Shown here: positions 9,119-17,503 of the stretch, piece by piece
How the letters are laid out: each line of letters opens with the position of its first letter
How positions within the stretch are numbered: the first letter of the stretch is position 1
Assembly (NCBI RefSeq): GCF_016651105.1
Contig: NZ_JAEKEL010000002.1
Coordinates: forward strand, 310,001 to 374,000
DNA: 64,000 bases
Direction: 5' to 3'
From: Pseudomonas sp. TH15
GTDB lineage: Bacteria > Pseudomonadota > Gammaproteobacteria > Pseudomonadales > Pseudomonadaceae
Notes under the pieces: model-generated
The model's input: the letters and a program-made list of their open reading frames with translations, nothing else
What the model was told of the DNA's origin: nothing
Database searches by the model: none
Translations under genes and position numbers: made by a program

Positions 9119-10171
9119 TCAGCGCCGCTCCTCAACCCTACCCTGGCTTTTGCTCCAATCGGTCAACAGGCTGTAAGCCACCGCCAACAACGTCGGGCCG
9201 ATGAACAAACCGATAAACCCGAACGCGATCAACCCGCCAAACACACCCAACAGCACAATCACCAACGGCAAATTTCCACCGCGACTGATCAGGTATGGCT
9301 TCAGCACGTTGTCCACGCCACTGATGATGAACGTCCCCCAAATCCCGAGGAACACCGCCAGCCCGTACTCGCCCTTCCACGCCAACCAAGCCGTGGCCGG
9401 GATCCAGATCAGTGGCGGCCCCATCGGAATCAGGCTCAACAGGAACGTCACGATCCCCAGCACCAACGCACCAGGAACCCCGGCGATCAAGAAGCCGATC
9501 AATGCCAGAATCGCCTGGGCCGCCGCGGTGCCGATCACACCGTTGACTACCCGTTGCACCGTCCCGGCGACCAGTTCGATGTAGTACCCGGCGCGGTCAC
9601 CGATCAACCGCTCCAGCAACCCATGGACAAACGCCGCCAATCGCGGCCCGTCACGGTAGAAAAAGAACACGAAGACAATGCTCAACGTCAGTTCGAGAAT
9701 ACCGCCGCCGATCTGCGCACTGCGCGCCAGCAACCAGTTGCCGACCTGCCCCAGATAAGGTTTGACCGCCAGCATCATCGCCGCACCTTGCTCATCGATG
9801 CTGTTCCAGACACCCACCAGGCGTTCACCGACCAAGGGAAGTGTACCCAGCCAGGCCGGCGCTTCCGGCAGGCCGTCGACCTGCACATCCTTGATAAACA
9901 CCGTGGCATCGCGCACGTGATCCGCCAGGTTGAACCCCAGCCACACCAACGGCACCGCCACCAGCAACATCCAGCACAGGGTCAGCAACGCCGCCGCCAG
10001 GGATTCACGGCCATGGAGCCAACGGGTCAGTAAACGCATCAGCGGCCAACTGGCGAACGCCAATACCGCGCCCCAGAACAATGCCGACCAGAACGGCGCC
10101 ATCACCCAGAAGCTCGCGCCAAACAGCACCAGGAGCAGAATCTGCACCAACAGCCGATCGTTATTGAGCAT
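9119..10171 (-). CDS. AI-2E family transporter (YdiK-like)
   Basis: Polytopic inner-membrane protein of 350 residues with about eight membrane segments, including pairs near the N-terminus and a C-terminal cluster (ending GLFIGPTLLAVAYSLL). The conserved central block with VNGVIGTAAAQAILALIGF is characteristic of the AI-2E exporter/TqsA superfamily. Real substrates vary in this family, so a role in autoinducer transport is only a family label; members also include ion exchangers. Monocistronic, starting at ATG MLNNDRLLVQ. Confidence 0.88.
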   Translation of the reverse strand: MLNNDRLLVQILLLVLFGASFWVMAPFWSALFWGAVLAFASWPLMRLLTRWLHGRESLAAALLTLCWMLLVAVPLVWLGFNLADHVRDATVFIKDVQVDGLPEAPAWLGTLPLVGERLVGVWNSIDEQGAAMMLAVKPYLGQVGNWLLARSAQIGGGILELTLSIVFVFFFYRDGPRLAAFVHGLLERLIGDRAGYYIELVAGTVQRVVNGVIGTAAAQAILALIGFLIAGVPGALVLGIVTFLLSLIPMGPPLIWIPATAWLAWKGEYGLAVFLGIWGTFIISGVDNVLKPYLISRGGNLPLVIVLLGVFGGLIAFGFIGLFIGPTLLAVAYSLLTDWSKSQGRVEERR

Positions 10172-10240
10172 GTAAGATCTCGAAAAAGTCAGTTCGCAAA
10201 AGAGTAGGCGAACGCGCGGGACGCGTTCGCCTGATGCAGC

Positions 10241-11059
10241 TTATCGCAACAATTCGATGTGCAGCCCAGCACCTTCGACGTTGCCGGCTTCCATCCGCGC
10301 CGCACGCACGCCCTGGGCGATCAGCGATTGGCGCCAAGCCTCGGCTTTAGGCCCGGAAACACTGACTCGCAGCGTAGTGTCCAGGTTCAAACCGCGAGAA
10401 ATCAAACGCAGCCAGGTGTCGTCGGGATCGGCACTCAGTTTCGGGAAATCGAGCTCACCGGTGCTTTTGAGCTGGCGAAGCAAGGTCGCGGACGTTGGCA
10501 ACAAATCCCCCAGCGGCGCGGCGGCTTCAAATTGCTCGACGTGCAGGTAGGCTTTGCGATTGCCGCGAGTGATGCTGTAGAGCGCCACCAGCGAATTGTC
10601 CTTGGGTGCCGCCAGCCGCAGTAACAAGTAAGACTGTTGATCGTCGGCGCCAAACAGCTTGGCGTTGCCGAAGACTTCATTGGCCCACAGGCTGCTTTCG
10701 CCGCAATCGCGGGCCTGGCACCAGAACAGCAGTTCGGCGCCCTGCTTCTGCAAGGCTTCGCGCGCAACGGTAAACGCTTCGGTGGCGGAATGTTCCGGCG
10801 GTAGCTCGTAGGTCACCGAGGTGGTTTGCCCGCGGGCGCTGACCTGGCCGTCGAAACGCAACTGGCCGCTGATCTTGCGGATCGAGCCCAGCGGATAAAT
10901 CCGCTCAAGATCCACCGGTGGGCGAAAGTCGACGATCTGCGCATCGGCCAGGCGCGGCACAATGGGCAAGTCCTGACTGCCCGGCACATCGGCGGCAAAC
11001 AATAAAGGGCTGAAACAACACAACGCCAGCAGACTGAGTGATCGCATGGGCAGGCTCAT
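10241..11059 (-). CDS. DUF4892 domain secreted protein
   Basis: 272 residues with a signal peptide (MRSLSLLALCCFSPLLFA, cut near AADVPG), hence periplasmic or outer-membrane. The body (LPIVPRLADAQIVDFRPPVD) matches the DUF4892 family of Pseudomonas; function unknown. The reading frame extends upstream to 11224, but that extension precedes the signal peptide and is rejected. Either ATG at 11059 or ATG at 11047 may be used. The gene follows the hydrolase at 11163 on the same strand, as in the PA1621-PA1623 region. Confidence 0.82.
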   Translation of the reverse strand: MSLPMRSLSLLALCCFSPLLFAADVPGSQDLPIVPRLADAQIVDFRPPVDLERIYPLGSIRKISGQLRFDGQVSARGQTTSVTYELPPEHSATEAFTVAREALQKQGAELLFWCQARDCGESSLWANEVFGNAKLFGADDQQSYLLLRLAAPKDNSLVALYSITRGNRKAYLHVEQFEAAAPLGDLLPTSATLLRQLKSTGELDFPKLSADPDDTWLRLISRGLNLDTTLRVSVSGPKAEAWRQSLIAQGVRAARMEAGNVEGAGLHIELLR

Positions 11060-11162
11060 CGGATCAGCATGACTGTGTGATTCGGGGTCGCAGCGGTGTA
11101 GAGATCTATCATGGTTGTCTCCCATTTCAACCCGCCCAGCCTCGACAGTTGCCCGGCGCAAG

Positions 11163-12017
11163 TCAAGGAACGGCGAAGAACCGATTGAAACAGTCTGCGA
11201 CAAGGTCGGCGCCGGGTTCGTCATTCAGGTGCAAATGATGGCCGCCGGGCAGCTGTTCACGGCTAAAGGGTAGACGCTCCAGCAACTCGGGATGTTTGGC
11301 GAGCATGCCGTCAGCCGCGACCACCAGTTTCGCAGGACAACTGATGCGCTGGACGAAGGCCATCGCTTGTTCTTGTGTCAGACGCAGCGGCGATGGCAGC
11401 GTCAGGCGGTTGTCGGTGCGCCAGGTGTAACCACCCGGCACCGGCATCAGGCCCCGTTGCGCCAACAGTTCGGCGGCTTCGCGACTGACCGCCACCAGGC
11501 CTTTCATGCGCGCTTCGATGGCGCGGTCGAGGGTGCTGTAGACCGGTTTGCGTTTCTCCCGCAGATCCAGTTGCGCTTGTAGGGCCATGCCCATGCGTTC
11601 GGCGGCGTTTTCACCTTTATCTGTCGGAGGAATCACGCCATCGATCAAGGCCAGATGCGTGACACGCTCAGGCATCGACCCGGCAATAATCAATGAAGCA
11701 ATCGCGCCCATGGAGTGCCCCATCAGCGCAAACCGCTTCAAACCCAGCTGTTCTGCGACTTGTAACACGTCGTGGGCGTAGTCCCACATCGCGTAGCCGG
11801 CGCCAATCGGACGATGCCCGGAATGACCGTGACCGGCCATGTCCAGCGCAATGATGCGCAAGCCTTTGAGCTTGGGCGCCAGCCGGGCAAAGCTGTTGGC
11901 GTTGTCGAGCCAGCCGTGCAAGGCAATCACCGGCAGACCGTCCTCGGGGCCGAACAGGTGCGCCGCCAGCTCGATGTGCGGCAGGCTCAGGCGGACTTCT
12001 TCGACAACGTGGCTCAT
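11163..12017 (-). CDS. Alpha/beta hydrolase
   Basis: Cytosolic alpha/beta hydrolase of 284 residues. The oxyanion motif LHGWLDNANSF is at 34-44, the nucleophile S102 lies in GHSMGA, and the catalytic histidine is probably in GGHHLHL near the C-terminus. ATG at 12017 overlaps the stop of the upstream hydrolase (ATGA), indicating translational coupling. An in-frame TTG at 12023 is less likely. Substrate unknown; the pair is conserved in Pseudomonas (PA1621/PA1622 region). Confidence 0.9.
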   Translation of the reverse strand: MSHVVEEVRLSLPHIELAAHLFGPEDGLPVIALHGWLDNANSFARLAPKLKGLRIIALDMAGHGHSGHRPIGAGYAMWDYAHDVLQVAEQLGLKRFALMGHSMGAIASLIIAGSMPERVTHLALIDGVIPPTDKGENAAERMGMALQAQLDLREKRKPVYSTLDRAIEARMKGLVAVSREAAELLAQRGLMPVPGGYTWRTDNRLTLPSPLRLTQEQAMAFVQRISCPAKLVVAADGMLAKHPELLERLPFSREQLPGGHHLHLNDEPGADLVADCFNRFFAVP

Positions 12018-12820
12018 GCGCAATCCTGTTGGTGGCGACCGTCCCAGCGACTGAACAGATCCTTCAGCAGCGTGGCGGTGTCCTGCGGACGTTCGAGGGG
12101 AAACATGTGGCCGCCGGGCATGGTCAGCGACTCGCCCAACGGCATGCGCCCGACAGAGCGGGCGTGGTGACGCATGACCACACGGCTGTTACGTCCGCGC
12201 ACCACCGCCAGTGGCACTTTCAACTGTCGTGCACGACCGGGGCTGGTGTGGGGCACGCCACGGTAGATGCTGATTTCCGTGGCCGGATCGAAGCGCAGGC
12301 GCAGCTTGTCGCCGACCTTGTGCAAGCCGTGCTGCAAGTAGGCGTCGAAGCATTCCGGGTCAAAACCGCGAAACAGGGTTTTGCCGGCAAAATAACTGCG
12401 TGCGCTGTCCAGATCGGCAAACTCTTCGCGCCGGCCCAAGGTGCGACCGGCCGGGGTCAGGCGATCAATGAAACCGAAGCGCTTGGCGGCGAGGATCACC
12501 CATTGATCGGCACGGGTCAGTACCGGCGAATCGAGCATCACCACACCGCGATACAGCTCGGGGCAACGCAGGGCCGCGTGCAAGTGCAGCACGCCGCCAA
12601 AGGAGTGGCCGACGCCCCAGACTGGTTCTGGTTGCTGCTTGAGGTGATGGATCAGTTCGCCCACCAGGTTGTACCAGTTGTCATCCGCCGGGAAGCGCGG
12701 ATCATGGGCGTGCTGCTCCAGATGCGTCACCTGATACTCAGGTGCCAACGCCGCGAACAACTTGCCGTAGGTCCCCGAAGGAAAGCCATTGGCGTGGGCG
12801 AAAAAGATCTGCTGCGACAT
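12014..12820 (-). CDS. Alpha/beta hydrolase
   Basis: Second hydrolase of the pair, 268 residues, starting MSQQIFFAHANGFPSGTY. The nucleophile S73 lies in GVGHSFGG and the C-terminal GGHMFPLERP provides the catalytic histidine. Start at 12820 was chosen from the conserved FFAHANGFPS beginning; the frame is open to 12865 without a better ribosome site. Four-base overlap with the downstream hydrolase. Product specificity cannot be inferred. Confidence 0.9.
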   Translation of the reverse strand: MSQQIFFAHANGFPSGTYGKLFAALAPEYQVTHLEQHAHDPRFPADDNWYNLVGELIHHLKQQPEPVWGVGHSFGGVLHLHAALRCPELYRGVVMLDSPVLTRADQWVILAAKRFGFIDRLTPAGRTLGRREEFADLDSARSYFAGKTLFRGFDPECFDAYLQHGLHKVGDKLRLRFDPATEISIYRGVPHTSPGRARQLKVPLAVVRGRNSRVVMRHHARSVGRMPLGESLTMPGGHMFPLERPQDTATLLKDLFSRWDGRHQQDCA

Positions 12821-12951
12821 ACCGGTCAATCCATGGGCGAGAAACATGGGGTTGATTGTCCGCAAGACGCCGTCCTACAGCAATGACCGTAACTGACAGG
12901 AATGATGACAGTCCGGCCAGAGCTATAACCCATTAAGCATTCACGCAGAAC

Positions 12952-13086
12952 CCTGTGGCGAGCGAGCTTGCTCGCGCTCGGTTGCGTAGCAGCCGCAATA
13001 CCGGCGAACGCGGAACATCTGGGGAGCGATGGTGCCGGGGTTGGCGCCGCTTCGCGACCCAGCGGGAGCAAGCTCCCTCGCTACAG
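12952..13086. repeat. REPIN, class B
   Basis: Outer arms GTGGCGAGCGAGCTTGCTC and GCGGGAGCAAGCTCCCTC in inverted orientation, separated by a GC-rich spacer. The left arm has drifted from the class B consensus (GAGCGAGC instead of GAGGGAGC). It fills the gap between the hydrolase and thioesterase genes. Confidence 0.85.
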
Positions 13087-13112
13087 AACTCCGTCTGCAG
13101 ATAAAACGTCGT

Positions 13113-13556
13113 TTAACGCGTCGGAGGATTCTCACCCAACGGCACCACAGCCATGGTCAACCGCGAAACACAACTGGCCTTGCCTTCATCACTGCTCAAC
13201 CGAATATCCCAAACATGCGTGGTGCGCCCAATGTGAATCGCCTTGGCCACCGCCGTCACCCGCCCGCTGCGCAAGCCGCGCAAATGGTTGGCGTTGATTT
13301 CCAGGCCCACGCAGTAAAACTTGCTGGCATCGATGCACAGGTAGCTGGCCATCGAGCCGACAGTTTCGGCCAGCACCACCGAGGCGCCGCCGTGCAGCAA
13401 ACCGTAAGGCTGGTGCGTGCGATGGTCGATGACCATGCTCGCGGTCAGGGACTCGTCGTCGAAGGCTTCGAAGCGGATATCCAGCACTTCGCCGATGGTG
13501 TTTTTCTGGATCGCGTTCAACTGTTCGATGTTGGGAGCGGTACGCCAAAGACTCAT
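13113..13556 (-). CDS. Hotdog-fold PaaI/MenI-type thioesterase
   Basis: Acyl-CoA thioesterase of 147 residues. The family motif HQPYGLLHGGASVVLAETVGS spans 48-68 with the probable catalytic E64; the C-terminal half is the usual beta-rich hotdog strand set. Start MSLWRTAPNI at 13556 is preceded by AAAGGA at 9 bases; an upstream in-frame start at 13589 would abut the previous stop. It lies 33 bases after the acyl-CoA ligase stop, so ligase and thioesterase form one operon with opposing activities on CoA thioesters. Confidence 0.93.
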   Translation of the reverse strand: MSLWRTAPNIEQLNAIQKNTIGEVLDIRFEAFDDESLTASMVIDHRTHQPYGLLHGGASVVLAETVGSMASYLCIDASKFYCVGLEINANHLRGLRSGRVTAVAKAIHIGRTTHVWDIRLSSDEGKASCVSRLTMAVVPLGENPPTR

Positions 13557-13589
13557 CGCCGTTTTTCCTTTGTTGGTTTTGTTCGTCAC

Positions 13590-15245
13590 TCAATCCTGCC
13601 ACAGCACCGCTTCGTTGCGCTCGCTCCATTCTTCGAAACGGGCGCCATACGCGGCTTCGATGACGTTGCGCTTGATCTTCAGGGTCGGGGTCAGAAAACC
13701 GTTTTCCACTGCCCAACTGTCCTTGACCACCACTAACCGGCGCAAGCGCTCATGCTTGTCGAGGACGGCGTTGACCTCTTCCAGGAGTTTTTCCAGACTG
13801 GAATGCAGACTGGCGCGACCTTCTTCCTGACTGACGATGGAGAGCACACACAAACCCAACGGCGCGCTCAATCCATCGCCGACCACGCACACCTGCTCGA
13901 TCCGCGAATGCACCGCCAGGCGATTCTCGATGGGTGCCGGAGCCACGTATTTTCCTTTGCTGGTTTTGAAGATTTCCTTCAGGCGCCCGGTCAAGCGCAG
14001 GTTGCCTTCGGCATCTTGTTCGCCCTTATCGCCGGTACGCAAAAAGCCGTCCTCGGTGATGGTTTCGGCGGTTTTTTCCGGTTCCTTGAAGTACCCGAGC
14101 ATGGTCGCGCCGCTGCGCACCATGACCTCACCGGACTCGGCAATCCGCACCTCGACCTCGGGGCAGGGCTTACCGATCCAGCCGGGTTTGTTCTCACCCG
14201 ATCGGCCGATGTGCGAGTAACCACAGCTTTCGGTCATGCCATACACCTCCAGCACATCCAGCCCCAGTTTGCGGTACCACAATAACAAGGTCTGCGGCAC
14301 AGGAGCCGCACCGGACAGCGCGATGCGCAACGCATCCAGCCCCAACCCGGCGAGGACTTTGTGCCCTACCCGCTTGCCGATAATCGGCAGGCCAAGCAGG
14401 AAATCGAGGCGCTTTGCCGGAATCTTGCTGTACACGCCCATCTGGAATTTGGTCCAGATGCGCGGCACGCCAAATAGCGCTGTCGGCCGGGCGCGCTGCA
14501 AGTCGGTGAGGAAAGTGTCGAGGCTCTCGGCAAAGAACACGGTTTGCCCGGTATAGATCGACGCGAGCTCAACGAACATCCGCTCGGCAACGTGGCACAG
14601 CGGCAAGTAGGACAACAGCCGATCCGACTCATTGAGGCCAAACAACTGCGTACCACGGGTGGTGGCGAACCCCAGATTGCCGAAGCTGTGCATCACGCCT
14701 TTGGGCAGGCCAGTGGTGCCGGAGGTGTAAATGATGGTCGCCAGCTGATCGGCGGCGGGTTTCGGGTCGTCCTGGATCGGCGAGCTTTTTTGCAGGTCGT
14801 CCCAACTGAAATCAAAGGTGCCTGGCGGGTGCAATGGCAGGCTGATGGTCGGCAGGTCGGGGCTGACGCCACGGGACATGCCGGGCCAGTCATCGAGTTT
14901 GCCGATGAACGCCAGCGCGGCTTCGGAGTGAGTCAATACTTGAGCCACGGACTCGGCAGTGAGGTTGGGGTACAACGGCACCGACACATGCCCGGCCATC
15001 CAGATCGCCAGGTCAGCGATGATCCAATGGGCGCAGTTTTTCGAGATCAGGGCGATGTGACTGCCTTGCGGCAATTCCCGGGCGCGCAGCCAGTGAGCGG
15101 CGCAGCGAGCCTGATGGCCGACGTCGGCCCAGGTCAGCGTCTCGACCTGGCCACCGCCCACCGGCTGCACCAAAAAGCGCTGGCGGGGATGACGGGCTTC
15201 ACGCTCGTAGAACACGTCCAGCGGCAAACGAAAGGCAGCAGACAT
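13590..15245 (-). CDS. AMP-dependent long-chain acyl-CoA synthetase
   Basis: ATP-dependent activation of a carboxylic acid to its CoA thioester, 551 residues. P-loop YTSGTTGLPKG at 173-183, the A5 motif YGMTESCG, the A8 hinge GFLRTGDKGEQD and the C-terminal lysine region LKIKRNVIE are all present, as in FadD15/AACS-type ligases. Start at ATG 15245 has AGGAG 8 bases upstream. A 30-bp perfect palindrome lies 37 bases before the start, implying repression by a dimeric, probably acyl-CoA-sensing, regulator. First gene of a two-gene operon with the thioesterase; PA1617/PA1618 are the probable counterparts. Confidence 0.93.
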   Translation of the reverse strand: MSAAFRLPLDVFYEREARHPRQRFLVQPVGGGQVETLTWADVGHQARCAAHWLRARELPQGSHIALISKNCAHWIIADLAIWMAGHVSVPLYPNLTAESVAQVLTHSEAALAFIGKLDDWPGMSRGVSPDLPTISLPLHPPGTFDFSWDDLQKSSPIQDDPKPAADQLATIIYTSGTTGLPKGVMHSFGNLGFATTRGTQLFGLNESDRLLSYLPLCHVAERMFVELASIYTGQTVFFAESLDTFLTDLQRARPTALFGVPRIWTKFQMGVYSKIPAKRLDFLLGLPIIGKRVGHKVLAGLGLDALRIALSGAAPVPQTLLLWYRKLGLDVLEVYGMTESCGYSHIGRSGENKPGWIGKPCPEVEVRIAESGEVMVRSGATMLGYFKEPEKTAETITEDGFLRTGDKGEQDAEGNLRLTGRLKEIFKTSKGKYVAPAPIENRLAVHSRIEQVCVVGDGLSAPLGLCVLSIVSQEEGRASLHSSLEKLLEEVNAVLDKHERLRRLVVVKDSWAVENGFLTPTLKIKRNVIEAAYGARFEEWSERNEAVLWQD

Positions 15246-15281
15246 AAGGCTTGCTCCTGATTTTTTGGTCTGGAGCAAGCG

Positions 15282-15311
15282 TAGTCAACCAAGCAAGTGC
15301 TTGGTTGACTA
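15282..15311. promoter_or_regulatory. 30-bp palindromic operator before the acyl-CoA ligase
   Basis: Perfect inverted repeat with 14-base arms TAGTCAACCAAGCA and TGCTTGGTTGACTA around AG. Placement (37 bases before the ligase ATG) and symmetry fit a TetR-family operator; regulators of fatty-acid genes use similar CAAGCA/TGCTTG sites. The regulator itself is not in the window. Confidence 0.8.
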
Positions 15312-15365
15312 TTTCACACAAAAAATTTCAGGCAAACACGCAAAAGGCTGCGGTGATTTGAGGAA

Positions 15366-15441
15366 CTTCTTCGCGGGCAAGCCTTGCTCCTACAAAAAGG
15401 CATGATCCGCTCTTGCAGGAGCAAGGCTTGCCCGCGATGAA
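15366..15441. repeat. REPIN, class A' (short spacer)
   Basis: Inverted arms TTCGCGGGCAAGCCTTGCTC and GAGCAAGGCTTGCCCGCGA flank an 18-base spacer, between the acyl-CoA ligase promoter and sixA. Same class as 60797-60898. Confidence 0.9.
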
Positions 15442-15453
15442 GCCGACTCGGTA

Positions 15454-15906
15454 TCAAGGGTGTCTGAGGCTGTTAAGGGTCATCGAGCCAATCAACAGCT
15501 CAGGGCTTTCCAGCTCGGCCAACCCGGCGGTGCTGACCCGCTCCGGCGGATACCCGGCGCCGTGCTGCAGATAGCTGAGCAGATTGCCCACCAACGGGTT
15601 ATGGCTGACCAGCAACGCGTAATCCACCGACACCAACTGCTCCGCCACCGCTTGCGGGCGGTTGTCGGGGGTCAGCCACTCGACGGTACGAATCTCCGGT
15701 TCAAAGCCCAAGGCCTCACGCACCAACTGCGCAGTCTGCTGTGCTCGCAGGTAAGGGCTGGCGTAGATCGCGCTGATCGGCTGACCGATCAACTCGGCAG
15801 CGCTGCGCAGCGCCTCTTCACGACCGTGGGCGGTCAGTGCCCGTTCGGAATCGGGACGCGAGCCATAAGGCTCGGCTTCACCGTGACGCAATACCCAGAG
15901 TTTCAT
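15454..15906 (-). CDS. sixA: Phosphohistidine phosphatase SixA
   Basis: Histidine-phosphatase-superfamily enzyme of 150 residues. The catalytic R7-H8-G9 is in WVLRHGEAEP; the second histidine is in VSHNPLV. SixA removes phosphate from histidine phosphotransfer domains (ArcB in E. coli; PTS-Ntr NPr). It is the last gene of a gpsA-DUF4389-sixA cluster and its start overlaps the stop of the DUF4389 gene by four bases. Confidence 0.92.
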   Translation of the reverse strand: MKLWVLRHGEAEPYGSRPDSERALTAHGREEALRSAAELIGQPISAIYASPYLRAQQTAQLVREALGFEPEIRTVEWLTPDNRPQAVAEQLVSVDYALLVSHNPLVGNLLSYLQHGAGYPPERVSTAGLAELESPELLIGSMTLNSLRHP

Positions 15907-16250
15907 AGCTTGGGTTCCTCATCTCGAACCGGATGCGGAGCAGGCGCCACCACATGCGGCGCTTCACCTTCCGGTGTACGCGGCGCCGGCCAGTCGGCGA
16001 ACGGCCAAGGTTTCTGGTCGCTGTGAAAGCTGCCGAAACGACCGATCTGCGCCAGGAACTGGCTCAGGCTGTCGCCGAAGTTCATCAGGCTGGCGCTCGG
16101 GGCGCCATAGATCAAACGATAGATCAACTGCACCAGCACTACCGCGCCGAGGATGAATTGCGCCACTTGCCAGACCAGCAAGAAGACGATCATCCACAAC
16201 ACCCGCAGCAGGATGGATTCGTACTTGGCTTCTACTTTCGGATCGTTCAT
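15903..16250 (-). CDS. DUF4389 membrane protein
   Basis: 115-residue protein with one long hydrophobic stretch (about 14-43, LRVLWMIVFLLVWQVAQFIL and on) that may form one or two membrane helices, followed by a soluble proline-rich tail. Matches the DUF4389 family; function unknown. The start MNDPKVEAKY at 16250 was chosen over an upstream in-frame start at 16334 that would lie inside gpsA. Sits between gpsA and sixA in one operon. Confidence 0.88.
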   Translation of the reverse strand: MNDPKVEAKYESILLRVLWMIVFLLVWQVAQFILGAVVLVQLIYRLIYGAPSASLMNFGDSLSQFLAQIGRFGSFHSDQKPWPFADWPAPRTPEGEAPHVVAPAPHPVRDEEPKL

Positions 16251-16281
16251 GTCTCGTTCTCCCTGCCCGTAGATTAAGGAT

Positions 16282-17307
16282 TCAGTTGAAACCGCTGGTG
16301 GAGATAAAGTCGACGTCGGTTTTCGGCTCGGCACGCATTAGCAGCCCGATCACCTGCTCAAGCGTGCGCCCTTCGAACAAAATCGCGTGCAGGCCGGCGA
16401 CCAGTGGCATGTACACGCCCACTTCCTGAGCCTTGGCCTTGAGCACTTTCAAGGTATTCACACCTTCGGCGACTTCGCCCAGGCGCGTCACCGCGTCTTC
16501 CAGGCTCAAGCCCTGGCCGAGGGCGAACCCGACCTGGTAGTTACGGCTTTTCGGCGACGAACAGGTGACGATCAAGTCGCCCACGCCCGCCAGTCCGAGG
16601 AAGGTCATCGGGTTGGCACCCTGATTCACCGCAAAACGGGTCATTTCCGCCAGCGCCCGAGTGATCAGCATGCTCTTGGTGTTTTCGCCCATGCCCAGCG
16701 CCACCGCCATGCCGGCAATGATCGCGTAGACGTTTTTCAACGCGCCGCCCAGCTCTACGCCGAAGCGATCGGCACTGGCGTACACGCGAAAGGTGCGACC
16801 GTGCAGCGCTTCCTGCACCCGCACGCACAGCTCTTCGTCTTCACTGGCGACGACAGTGGCGGTCAGCGCATGTTCGGCGATTTCACGGGCCAGGTTCGGC
16901 CCGGACAACACGCCGATTCGCGCTTGCGGAGCGATCTCTTCGAGGATCTCGCTCATCAGTTTGAACGTGTGGGCTTCGATGCCCTTGGTCAGGCTGACCA
17001 GCAGCTTGCCGCTCAGACGATTGGCAAAAGGGACCAATACCGAGCGTAGCGCGCTGGATGGCAGTGCGACGAAGCACAGGTCGCAGGCTTCCAGAGTGGC
17101 TTGCAGGTCAGTGACTGCCGTAACACCCGGCAGAATCTTGATGCCTTTAAGGTAACGCGGGTTCTCGCGATTGACCCGAATGGCCTCGGCCTGCTCGGGG
17201 TCACGCATCCACTGCAAGACCTGATGTCCGTTCTCGGCCAGAAGATTAGCCACGGCGGTACCAAAACTTCCGCCTCCCAGGACCGCAATTGGGCGCTGTT
17301 CAGTCAT
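16282..17307 (-). CDS. gpsA: Glycerol-3-phosphate dehydrogenase [NAD(P)+]
   Basis: Makes sn-glycerol-3-phosphate from dihydroxyacetone phosphate for phospholipid synthesis. 341 residues. The Rossmann motif GGGSFGTAVA is at 11-20, the catalytic lysine region in GGALKNVYAI, and GVGDLIVTCSS in the C-terminal domain. The start MTEQRPIAVLG at 17307 is conserved; the upstream open frame to 17385 is not used. First gene of the gpsA-DUF4389-sixA operon, 32 bases before the DUF4389 start. Confidence 0.97.
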   Translation of the reverse strand: MTEQRPIAVLGGGSFGTAVANLLAENGHQVLQWMRDPEQAEAIRVNRENPRYLKGIKILPGVTAVTDLQATLEACDLCFVALPSSALRSVLVPFANRLSGKLLVSLTKGIEAHTFKLMSEILEEIAPQARIGVLSGPNLAREIAEHALTATVVASEDEELCVRVQEALHGRTFRVYASADRFGVELGGALKNVYAIIAGMAVALGMGENTKSMLITRALAEMTRFAVNQGANPMTFLGLAGVGDLIVTCSSPKSRNYQVGFALGQGLSLEDAVTRLGEVAEGVNTLKVLKAKAQEVGVYMPLVAGLHAILFEGRTLEQVIGLLMRAEPKTDVDFISTSGFN

Positions 17308-17503
17308 ATGCAATCCGTTAATCCATACCAGTGGCGATGCCAGCATTATACGGAGCGGCCCAGTGGCGGCCAGCCCCTGCGTCAATTACCGGCACTTGTA
17401 GGAAGAAGACCAATAAAACCGAGGAAAATGCCCCTAACGTGACTGGAAAAGTCACTGAGCTCGGTTAACATGCGCGCCAATTAATCGCTATCAAGGCTGT
17501 GTT

